Assembly: GCA_027435495.1 (NCBI GenBank)
Contig: DAHZZC010000205.1
Coordinates: 1-32,086, forward strand
Direction: 5' to 3'
DNA length: 32,086 bases
DNA from: Planctomycetales bacterium
GTDB taxonomy: Bacteria > Planctomycetota > Planctomycetia > Isosphaerales > Isosphaeraceae
This document shows, piece by piece, positions 26,196 through 32,086 of this stretch. Below the pieces are notes generated by a model, which was not told where the DNA came from, searched no databases, and saw only the letters and a program-made list of their open reading frames with translations. A program made the position numbers and the translations under genes. The first letter of the stretch is position 1; each line of letters begins with the position of its first letter.

Positions 26196-26256
26196 GAGCT
26201 TCTTCATTGCCGGCGTCATAAGAGCGTCGATCGGCGATGGGGAATGGTCGAAGGCT

Positions 26257-27540
26257 TCACCGGCCCGTCTCAATGGCGGCGGTCGGCCGGGCGGGAAGGA
26301 GACGGACCAGGGCGCGTCGCGCGAGGTAGAGTGAACACCCCAGGGCCATGGCAGCAACGGCATTGGTCGTCAGCACGGCGAAGGCCGTGAGCAGGAATGC
26401 CGAGGCGTCCAGCCGCCTCATCCGGTGCAACCGGCGCCAGGTGCTCCATTCGAGGAGACTGATGCCGACGTAGACGGTCACGCCGGCGAGCGCGGGCATT
26501 GGAACCCGCGCGATCACCCCCGAGCCGAAGCGCAGGAAGAGGGCCAGAAAAACCGCGTGCAGCAGGTTTGAGAGCCGGGTTGTCCCACCGCATCGAACAT
26601 TTGCCAGGCTCCGCGCCGGTATGCCGACGCTGGGCGGAACGCCGAGTGCACCGGCGAGGAGGTTCGCGATACCGTAGGCACCCAGTTCGGCATCGGCGTC
26701 GGCGGGGCGGAGCGGACGGTGCCGGCCCCGAAAGTGCTCGACGACCCGGGAGGTGATCAGGATATTCACCGCCGCCACGACCGCCAGCCCGAGCGCCGCC
26801 GGGACGACGTTGCGAAGATCGGTCGCCCGCCAGGAGAATTCGGCGGGTGCTGGTATCGCCAGCGAAACTTCTCCGAGAGTCGCCTCGCGCCAGCCAAGTG
26901 CCATCGCGACCAGGGCAGCCGTCCCCACACCCAGCAGGGGCGACGGCGACCTCGGCCATCTGCGTGCGGCCACGATCGACCCGGCCACTACAATCGTCCC
27001 AAGCAGGGCCGGCTCCCACCTCGCTCGTCCGAGCATCGTCAACGCCAGGGCGAGCTGGCCGATTGAGCTCGAGGGGCCGCCGAGTCCCTGAGCCGGCAGA
27101 CCGAGAAGCGTTCGGGCCTGGAGAATCACCATCATGGCACCGACGCCACACGAGAAGCCGGAGACGACGGCGTGCGGGACCTTCGCGACGTAACGCCCCA
27201 GTCGCATCACTCCAAACGCCAGCAGAAACACCGAGGCGGTCAGACCTATCTTTGAGGCGCCACCGATCCCGTCCTCGCGCACCGCGGCGGCGAGAAACGG
27301 GACGGTGGCGCTGGCCGTCCCACCAATCAGGACCGGATTGCGGCCGAGACACGCCGTGATCGGCGCCGTGACGATCGAGGTATACAGGCCAAACTCGGCC
27401 GGCAGGCCCATGAGCCGGGCCATGGCCAGTCCGTACGGCAAAGCAACCATCGCGGCGATGGCGCCGCCAGCGACGTCACCGGCCAGTCGACGCCACCGGT
27501 TCGCGCTGGGGCTGGCCGACGGCTCGACGTTTTTAGACAT
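26257..27540 (-). CDS. SulP-family anion transporter lacking a STAS domain
   Basis: A 427-residue inner-membrane transporter of the SulP (SLC26-like) family. It has about 11-12 hydrophobic segments. Family signatures are GGAIAAMVALPYGLAMARLMG (TM1), GLYTSIVTAPITACLG, LIGGTASATVPFLAA (TM3), VVSGFSCGVGAMMVILQ and ELGAYGIANLLAGALGVPPS. The usual C-terminal cytoplasmic STAS domain is missing: the chain ends 30 residues after the last helix. Members carry sulfate, bicarbonate or organic anions; the substrate is not readable. The ATG at 27540 lies inside the last codons of the aminotransferase gene (8-nt overlap), so expression should be coupled. A terminator follows. Confidence 0.87.
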   Translation of the reverse strand: MSKNVEPSASPSANRWRRLAGDVAGGAIAAMVALPYGLAMARLMGLPAEFGLYTSIVTAPITACLGRNPVLIGGTASATVPFLAAAVREDGIGGASKIGLTASVFLLAFGVMRLGRYVAKVPHAVVSGFSCGVGAMMVILQARTLLGLPAQGLGGPSSSIGQLALALTMLGRARWEPALLGTIVVAGSIVAARRWPRSPSPLLGVGTAALVAMALGWREATLGEVSLAIPAPAEFSWRATDLRNVVPAALGLAVVAAVNILITSRVVEHFRGRHRPLRPADADAELGAYGIANLLAGALGVPPSVGIPARSLANVRCGGTTRLSNLLHAVFLALFLRFGSGVIARVPMPALAGVTVYVGISLLEWSTWRRLHRMRRLDASAFLLTAFAVLTTNAVAAMALGCSLYLARRALVRLLPARPTAAIETGR

Positions 27541-28687
27541 TCATCACTCGCCCGAAGGCCGCCCGAAACGTCGCCATTTCCTCGGGCGTTCCGATCGAGA
27601 CCCGAACATGGTTTGGCAGGGCCGGCCAGGTCCGGCCGATCGCGACTTTCTCGCGGAGCATGGCCTGCTGAACCGCCCGACCCGGGCGTCTGGTGTCAAT
27701 CATGATCATGTTGGCCTCGGAGGGGATCACGTCGAATCCCTTCTTCGACAGCCAGCCGACGGTCTCTCCGCGGATCTCAGCGATGAGCCTTCGACGAGTC
27801 TCGATCAGGCCCCTGGCCTTCAGGCTGGCGATTGCGCCGACCATCCCGGTCGCGGGCAGGGCACCGGCCGCATAGCCCCGAATCTTCTCCAGCAGGTCGG
27901 GGCGTCCGATCGCAGCGCCAGCGCGGAGGCCGGCCATCCCATAGAGCTTCGAGAACGTCCGCAGGATGATGACATCCTTGCCAGCGACGACCATCGGAGT
28001 GCCGGGCTCGGCCGTCTTCGCGAGGTGGATGTAAGCCTCATCAAGCAGGATGATCGTCCCCCTTGGCTTGTTGGCGACGAGGTATTCGATCTCCTCGCGT
28101 GGGGTGACGGAGCCGGTGGGGTTGTTGGGATTGCAGACGTAGATGACGCCGGCGTTGGGATCGGCGGCGGCCATGGAGCGGACGTCGTGGGACCAGTCGC
28201 GGCGGAGCGGGACCTTGATGGTCCGCGCACCGATGAACTCGGCGGCCTTACCGCCAGCCTCGTAGCCGGGGTCAGCGACGACGAAGCTCTTCTCGGGCCC
28301 GCAGAAAGCCAGAACCACGCGGTGAAGCGGGTCGCTGGAGCCGGCGAACGGAGCGACGTGGTCGAGCGGGACGCCCTCGGCGGCGGCCATGGCATCGCGG
28401 AAGGCGAAGGTCTCCTGGTAGAGATACCGGCCGCCCTGGGGAACGAGCTTACGGATCGCCTCTACGGCCTCGGGGCAGGGGCCCATTGGGTTCTCGTTGG
28501 CGTTGATCCGGACGGCGTCCTCGGGGAGGGGTGGCCCCGCCGAGAGGCCCTGGGCCAGGGTCGCCTCGTTGTAGAATGAGAGGGACGATCCGGCGGCCAG
28601 AAACGCGGCGAGTCGGGCGAGGTCGCGGCGGTTGAAGCCACGATCGATCAGATCCCGCCGCTGCCGGGGGCTGAACAGGTCCTTCAT
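27533..28687 (-). CDS. Tat-signal PLP-dependent aminotransferase (HisC-like fold)
   Basis: A 384-residue fold-type I aminotransferase similar to histidinol-phosphate aminotransferase. Seen: INANENPMGPCPEAV, GSSDPLHRVVLAF, VCNPNNPTG (PLP-ring binding), ILLDEAYIHL, and the Schiff-base lysine in TFSKLYGMAGLRAG (Lys247). The N-terminus is odd for this family: a twin-arginine stretch RGFNRRDLARLAAFLAAGS followed by a small residue-rich, Ala-ending region (about residues 17-45), which is a Tat export signal. If used, the enzyme acts in the periplasm, loaded with PLP before export. The ATG 28687 has GGAGGAATC directly before it. It overlaps the SulP transporter gene by 8 nt. Histidine biosynthesis is unlikely; the substrate is unknown. 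Confidence 0.87.
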   Translation of the reverse strand: MKDLFSPRQRRDLIDRGFNRRDLARLAAFLAAGSSLSFYNEATLAQGLSAGPPLPEDAVRINANENPMGPCPEAVEAIRKLVPQGGRYLYQETFAFRDAMAAAEGVPLDHVAPFAGSSDPLHRVVLAFCGPEKSFVVADPGYEAGGKAAEFIGARTIKVPLRRDWSHDVRSMAAADPNAGVIYVCNPNNPTGSVTPREEIEYLVANKPRGTIILLDEAYIHLAKTAEPGTPMVVAGKDVIILRTFSKLYGMAGLRAGAAIGRPDLLEKIRGYAAGALPATGMVGAIASLKARGLIETRRRLIAEIRGETVGWLSKKGFDVIPSEANMIMIDTRRPGRAVQQAMLREKVAIGRTWPALPNHVRVSIGTPEEMATFRAAFGRVMNV

Positions 28688-28885
28688 GATTCCTCCAGAG
28701 ATCACCGCGTCGAGCGATCGGGCGAATCGAGCGATCAGCGGGGACGCGAGCGTCCCGCCCTGGCCGGTGACGAGGATCGTCGGAGATAACCGGACAGATC
28801 GGCTCGGCGGAGGAAGAGGAGGGACGGACCCGACCGGCGGAAACCCGGCGGGACGGGCCGGAGCCCCATCGCGAAGCCAGGCGAC

Positions 28886-28914
28886 ATTATAGGCGCCGGG
28901 GATCGGACCGTAAA
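28886..28914 (-). promoter_or_regulatory. Sigma-70-like promoter of the aminotransferase-SulP operon
   Basis: On the minus strand TTTACG (28914-28909), exactly 17 bp, then a perfect TATAAT (28891-28886). It precedes the aminotransferase ATG by about 200 nt; this leader contains no other gene. It sits just after the trpS stop at 28972. Confidence 0.6.
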
Positions 28915-28971
28915 CCGGATCGCCCGGCGGATTCCCGCGTCGTTTCATCCCTGGAGCCTTCAGAGGCGGGA

Positions 28972-29943
28972 TCACCCGACGCCGCAGGCTCGTCGGGCTC
29001 GGTCGAGGACCCGGCGCGCCGTGGCCCGGGCTCGCTCGGCGGCGGCGACGCGGACTTCTTCGACCCGCCCGGGATGAGCGAGCCATTCCGCCCGGCGCTC
29101 GCGGGCCGGTGCAAATCGGGCGATCATCGCGTCGGCCAGCCGGGTCTTGACCTCGCCGTAGCCGATCCCGCCCTCCCGGTATCGGCGTTCGACCTCGGCC
29201 AGTTCGTCGGGCGTGGCGAAGAGCTTGAAGAGGTGGAACAGCGAGTCGGTCTCGGGGTTTTTCGGGGCCTCGACGGGCGTGCTGTCCGTAACGATCCGCT
29301 TGACCTTCTTCTTGATCACGGCCGGTTCGTCGAAAATCTCAATGGTGTTGCCATAACTCTTGGACATTTTCCGGCCGTCGAGTCCGGGGACGACAGCGAC
29401 CGATTCGAGGATGTGCGGCTTCGGCAGCCGGAAGACCTCCTTGCCGTTCCCGTGGACTCGATTGAACCGCTCGGCGATGTCGCGGGTGATCTCCAGGTGC
29501 TGCTTCTGGTCCTGGCCGACCGGGACGAGGTCGGCGTCGTAGAGGAGAATGTCGGCGGCCTGGAGGACCGGGTAGGCGAACAGGCCGTGCTCGGCCGAGA
29601 GGCCCTGCTCGACCTTGTCCTTGTAGCTGACGCACTTTTCCAACCAACCCATCGGCGTGACGGTCGTCAGCAGCCAGGCCAGTTCGGTTGTCTCGGGTAC
29701 GTCGGACTGGACGAAGAGCGTCGCTCGATCGGGGTCGAGGCCCAGCGAGAGCATCGTCACCATCACGTCGAACGTATAGGCGCGGAGCTGGTCGGCATCG
29801 CGGACACTGGTGAGCGCGTGGTAGTCGGCGACGAAGTAATAGGCGTCGTTCTCGCGCTGAAGGTCGATGAACTGTCGGAGCGCGCCGAAGTAATTGCCGA
29901 TATGCAGAGCGCCCGAAGGCTGGATTCCCGACAGGATGCGCAT
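28972..29943 (-). CDS. trpS: Tryptophanyl-tRNA synthetase
   Basis: A 323-residue class I aminoacyl-tRNA synthetase that charges tRNA-Trp. The first signature HIGN (His14-Asn17) and the second KMSKS (about 191-195, in GRKMSKSYGN) are both present, with IQPSGALHIGNYFGALRQF, YFVADYHALT and YPVLQAADILLYDADLVPVG in between, all family-specific. Length is typical of the short bacterial TrpS. The C-terminal anticodon-binding part ends in an Arg-rich tail (ARATARRVLDRARRA). The ATG is at 29943. It is transcribed alone and divergently from the small protein at 30197. Confidence 0.97.
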   Translation of the reverse strand: MRILSGIQPSGALHIGNYFGALRQFIDLQRENDAYYFVADYHALTSVRDADQLRAYTFDVMVTMLSLGLDPDRATLFVQSDVPETTELAWLLTTVTPMGWLEKCVSYKDKVEQGLSAEHGLFAYPVLQAADILLYDADLVPVGQDQKQHLEITRDIAERFNRVHGNGKEVFRLPKPHILESVAVVPGLDGRKMSKSYGNTIEIFDEPAVIKKKVKRIVTDSTPVEAPKNPETDSLFHLFKLFATPDELAEVERRYREGGIGYGEVKTRLADAMIARFAPARERRAEWLAHPGRVEEVRVAAAERARATARRVLDRARRACGVG

Positions 29944-30107
29944 GGTTCAAAGAACTCGGCTCGTAGGAACGAAAGGCGAGGAAGCCGTCGGACACGACGG
30001 ATGCCGCCGCGGGGATGATCGGGACGTCCCGCGATCCCCAGTCGTTGCCAATGTACCAGGCGGCGTGGGAAGCGGCCAAGTCGGCCTGTGGCCGCCGAGA
30101 GCCCGGG

Positions 30108-30137
30108 TTGGCAGGCGCCCCAGGCCGATGCTACGAT
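30108..30137 (+). promoter_or_regulatory. Promoter of the small GTG-start protein
   Basis: TTGGCA (30108-30113), 18 bp, then TACGAT (30132-30137), 60 bp before the GTG at 30197. Confidence 0.45.
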
Positions 30138-30196
30138 GCGGCGAGCCATCGGCGGAGGGGCCGAAGGGAGACAGTCCGGAGGCGGAGAAAGTCGCG

Positions 30197-30631
30197 GTGA
30201 TCACCCGAATCTACGAGGGGAATGGGGTCCGATTCGCGTACCCCGCCGACTGGTCGGTGGAAGAGTCGGACGACGGTGAGTCGTCGACAGTGGAGGTGCT
30301 GGCACCCGGCGGCCTCGCCTTCGTGCTGGTTCGGACCGACGAGACTGGCCCCAACCCAGCCGAGGTCGCCGACGAGGTTCTGGAGGCGATGCGCGAGGAT
30401 TACCCGGACCTCGACGTCGTCCCTGCAATGGACGACATCGCCGGCCACCACGCGACCGGGTACGACCTCGAATTCTTCTCGCTCGACGTCACAAACGCGG
30501 CGACGATCCGCTGCTTCCGGACCATTGAACGGACCATCCTCATTTTCGGTCAGTGGTCCGACATCGTCGACGAGGCCCTCCCCGACCGCATCCGCAGCCT
30601 CTGGCGCTCGGTGGAGGAGATGGAGGATTGA
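30197..30631 (+). CDS. Small protein of unknown function, PsbP/DcrB-like pattern
   Basis: A 144-residue acidic protein with no membrane segment or signal peptide. It was not recognised as a known family. The N-terminus reads GVRFAYPADWSVEE, then VEVLAPGGLAFVLVRTDE, a helix (EVADEVLEAMREDYPDL), GHHATGYDLEFF, and a second sheet-helix part ending SLWRSVEEMED. The pattern 'xRFxYPxDWxV ... sheet ... FFxxxRTxxILxxQ' resembles the PsbP/Mog1/DcrB fold seen in many small planctomycete proteins; this is a fold guess. No ATG is available: GTG 30197 is chosen because GGAG lies 9 bp upstream and the coding pattern starts there. The reading frame is open further upstream without a good start. Confidence 0.68.
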   Translation: MITRIYEGNGVRFAYPADWSVEESDDGESSTVEVLAPGGLAFVLVRTDETGPNPAEVADEVLEAMREDYPDLDVVPAMDDIAGHHATGYDLEFFSLDVTNAATIRCFRTIERTILIFGQWSDIVDEALPDRIRSLWRSVEEMED

Positions 30632-30719
30632 GGGGAAAGCCGGGGGATGCGGCGATTATTGGCCCCTCGCTCGATGATTGGGCTTCGCTGACTAGGCGTG
30701 GGAACATATCGCCCAAGGA

Positions 30720-31121
30720 TCAGGCCGAGCTTGGCTCCATTGCATAAGCAAGCAGGGTGCTGACGATCCGCTTGACACGATCCGAAGAGAGGATCTCTTT
30801 GAGATTCTCCCGGAACTCGTCGAAATTGTGGGAGAGGATCATTCGGTTGCTCGTCCCGTCGCGAATCTCGAGGGGATAGATCGATGGATTATGGTGGACG
30901 CTCAGGAGGAAATAGCGATAGTTCGAAAGAGTCGGGACGACGAGGTAGAGCGAATGTCGGAATTCCAACTCCGCGCCGACGCCGGTCTGGACGCTCCCTT
31001 CGACCAGGTTCTTCGTTCGCTCGCCGAGGAGAGAGGCCTGTTCCTTGAGGATGGTCAGCGGGGTGATTTCCGGCTCGACGCCGAAGTTGTCCGGCCAGAA
31101 GCTTTCATGAGGCTTGTTCAT
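30720..31121 (-). CDS. Unrecognised 133-residue partner of the nuclease-fold protein
   Basis: A 133-residue soluble protein, not recognised. The N-terminus (PHESFWPDNFGVEPEITPLTILKEQASLL) is followed by a beta-type middle (LYLVVPTLSNYRYFLLSVHHN) and a helical C-terminus (DEFRENLKEILSSDRVKRIVSTLLA). The start at 31121 (MNKPHESFW) falls inside the last 17 bases of the upstream gene, so the two are translationally coupled; a longer frame to 31277 would overlap deeply and is rejected. Its base composition is lower in GC than the rest of the window, as is its partner's. It may be an accessory, immunity or regulatory subunit, but nothing in the sequence decides this. Confidence 0.75.
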   Translation of the reverse strand: MNKPHESFWPDNFGVEPEITPLTILKEQASLLGERTKNLVEGSVQTGVGAELEFRHSLYLVVPTLSNYRYFLLSVHHNPSIYPLEIRDGTSNRMILSHNFDEFRENLKEILSSDRVKRIVSTLLAYAMEPSSA

Positions 31122-31983
31122 GGCGAGTGTCCTGTGGGAGGTCCACCGTAAAGAGAATCGGAAGGTGATCGGAGACGAGCAGCTTCGAGTGCCTCTTGGT
31201 CTCACGCTGGAGGGCAATCTCTCCGGATGCGGAGAGGCCTTTTTCCAGGACCTGGAGCGATGGGCCAATGAAGGCATCGAGCAGTTCGGGGCGGATGAGG
31301 ACCTGATCGAGTGTGTGCCAGTAGATGTTCGTCCGGCCCCGCTGGCGATGATAGTAGGTACCCGGCGGCCCCTCGGACATGTCCCCCAGGCGGCTCCACA
31401 TCGGATTGTAGAAACGAGGTCTTTCGTCGAGGTTGCTGTCCACTGCCTGACGGGTCAACCCCTTCGTCATCATCGCCCCGAATCCGTTCGCGTCCACCAT
31501 TCCTTCGTCGAAGGGATTCATGTTGAAATCGCCAACCAGAATTGTCCTGCGATGTCGTGCCTTCTGCTCGGCATCGCGGAGGAATTGAGCCAGCTCGAAG
31601 CAAAGCGAACGTTGCTCCGAGGGCGAGTGATTCCTCCTCTCCGGAAAATGGATGACGGCGGTGAGGATCTCCATCATGCCCGGCAGGCGCAGGCGCCGAA
31701 CCGTCATTCGGGGATGGTCCTCGAAACGATCCAAAAATGACGCCTTGAATCGAGTGAAGATCTGGAACCTTTGGTTAGGCCCCGCGGCATAATGAAACCT
31801 TGTCTCCTCGCGGTTCAATTCATTGAGCACCAGGCCCGGTGGGACCGTACTCTCTGTCAGGAGGATCAGAGCCGCTTCATGATGCAAGGCCGTTCGGGCG
31901 ACGATCGCGGCAGGATCTTCGATCTCTCGGGGTGGCCTGAAGTTCCAGAAGAAGAATCGGGTCACGAGGAGGTCTCGCAGCAT
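31105..31983 (-). CDS. Endonuclease/exonuclease/phosphatase (EEP) fold protein
   Basis: A 292-residue EEP-superfamily hydrolase, the metal-dependent fold of DNase I, exonuclease III, sphingomyelinase and inositol phosphatases. Seen: FFFWNFRPP (Asn14, strand 1), LILLTES with the metal-binding Glu44, VIHFPER (His112), the GDFNMNP motif (Asp152, Asn154), TLDQVLI (Asp226) and the catalytic SDHLPI (Asp272, His273). All metal and catalytic positions are kept, so it should be active; the substrate is open. No signal peptide is seen. The ATG at 31983 starts directly with the first strand, although the ribosome site is weak. It overlaps the small downstream gene by 17 nt. Local GC (about 50 percent in hand-counted lines) is clearly below neighbouring genes, suggesting acquisition. 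Confidence 0.85.
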   Translation of the reverse strand: MLRDLLVTRFFFWNFRPPREIEDPAAIVARTALHHEAALILLTESTVPPGLVLNELNREETRFHYAAGPNQRFQIFTRFKASFLDRFEDHPRMTVRRLRLPGMMEILTAVIHFPERRNHSPSEQRSLCFELAQFLRDAEQKARHRRTILVGDFNMNPFDEGMVDANGFGAMMTKGLTRQAVDSNLDERPRFYNPMWSRLGDMSEGPPGTYYHRQRGRTNIYWHTLDQVLIRPELLDAFIGPSLQVLEKGLSASGEIALQRETKRHSKLLVSDHLPILFTVDLPQDTRHEQAS

Positions 31984-32003
31984 TTCAGCCTATGCGTTCA
32001 GCA

Positions 32004-32009
32004 CCGATC
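32004..32009 (-). promoter_or_regulatory. -10-like element before the EEP gene
   Basis: TATGAT on the minus strand about 20 nt before the ATG, with TTCGAA 17 bp further upstream as a poor -35. It would give a very short leader, which fits the weak ribosome site. Confidence 0.3.
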
Positions 32010-32086
32010 ATAGCATCCCGCCGGGCAACTTCGAACCATTCCCATTTCAGGGGTCCGGCTCGTATAGTCCGTCCAGGAACCCGACG

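Noticed and set aside
26145-26219. A 24-codon minus-strand frame (MTPAMKKLKSVRLESLIDFL...) between the SulP and GTPase genes
   Set aside because: The peptide looks protein-like, but it has no ribosome site, contains the terminator hairpin and its stop overlaps the TATAAT element; the hairpin-promoter reading explains the bases better.
28688-29086. In-frame upstream extension of the aminotransferase (about 130 codons)
   Set aside because: It overlaps trpS and the promoter at 28886-28914, is Arg/Pro/Ser-rich, and a strong ribosome site marks the start at 28687.
31122-31277. Upstream extension of the 133-residue protein
   Set aside because: It would overlap the EEP gene's conserved C-terminus by 170 bp and has no coding character; the start with the 17-bp overlap is preferred.
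1-32086. CRISPR arrays, tRNA or rRNA genes, insertion sequences, prophage
   Set aside because: No regularly spaced direct repeats, no cloverleaf-like sequence, no transposase or integrase motif was seen on either strand by reading.

Overview
The window looks like chromosomal DNA of a planctomycete, most likely of the Isosphaeraceae/Gemmatales type. The DNA is GC-rich. It carries a secreted protein with the planctomycete N-terminal 'LEAR-LL' motif, an ECF sigma factor overlapping a giant Ser/Thr kinase with WD40 repeats, a PEP-CTERM protein, and a Tat-signal aminotransferase. This assignment rests on gene content, not on a marker gene. No rRNA, tRNA, CRISPR array, transposase or phage gene was seen.

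Layout. Positions 1-665 hold the 3' end of a heavy-metal-type RND efflux pump. A 12-bp hairpin terminator separates it from a small, apparently frame-broken lipoprotein gene on the minus strand (727-923). A secreted SGNH/GDSL hydrolase follows (1020-2378). Next comes a minus-strand pair, ECF sigma factor and kinase-WD40 protein, overlapping by 23 bp (2508-7191). A plus-strand carbon-metabolism block starts at 7458: acetate kinase, a helical protein of unknown function, a stand-alone DUF2090 (IolC C-terminal-like) protein, a strong terminator, then phosphoketolase under its own promoter (10550-12946). A 1002-residue membrane-anchored TPR protein lies on the minus strand (13090-16098). A second plus-strand block holds a histidine phosphatase, phosphoglucomutase and glucose-6-phosphate isomerase (16306-20256).

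The second half contains a PEP-CTERM protein with a long structured leader (20348-21007), the PriA helicase (21401-23779), divergent nadD (24147-24746), a two-zinc-ribbon P-loop GTPase-like protein (24761-26074), a translationally coupled pair of STAS-less SulP transporter and Tat-signal PLP aminotransferase (26257-28687), trpS (28972-29943) and a small GTG-start protein (30197-30631). The right edge (30720-31983) is visibly less GC-rich and carries an overlapping pair: an endonuclease/exonuclease/phosphatase-fold protein and a 133-residue protein that was not recognised.

How the genes could work together. Phosphoglucomutase and isomerase convert glucose-1-phosphate to fructose-6-phosphate. 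Phosphoketolase can cleave that to erythrose-4-phosphate and acetyl-phosphate, and acetate kinase makes ATP from acetyl-phosphate. All four enzymes lie within about 13 kb, which suggests a bifid-shunt-like route, perhaps from glycogen, with DUF2090 as an unexplained companion. The candidates most worth a second look are the right-edge nuclease-fold pair, the zinc-ribbon GTPase, the exported aminotransferase with its transporter, and the DUF2090 protein.
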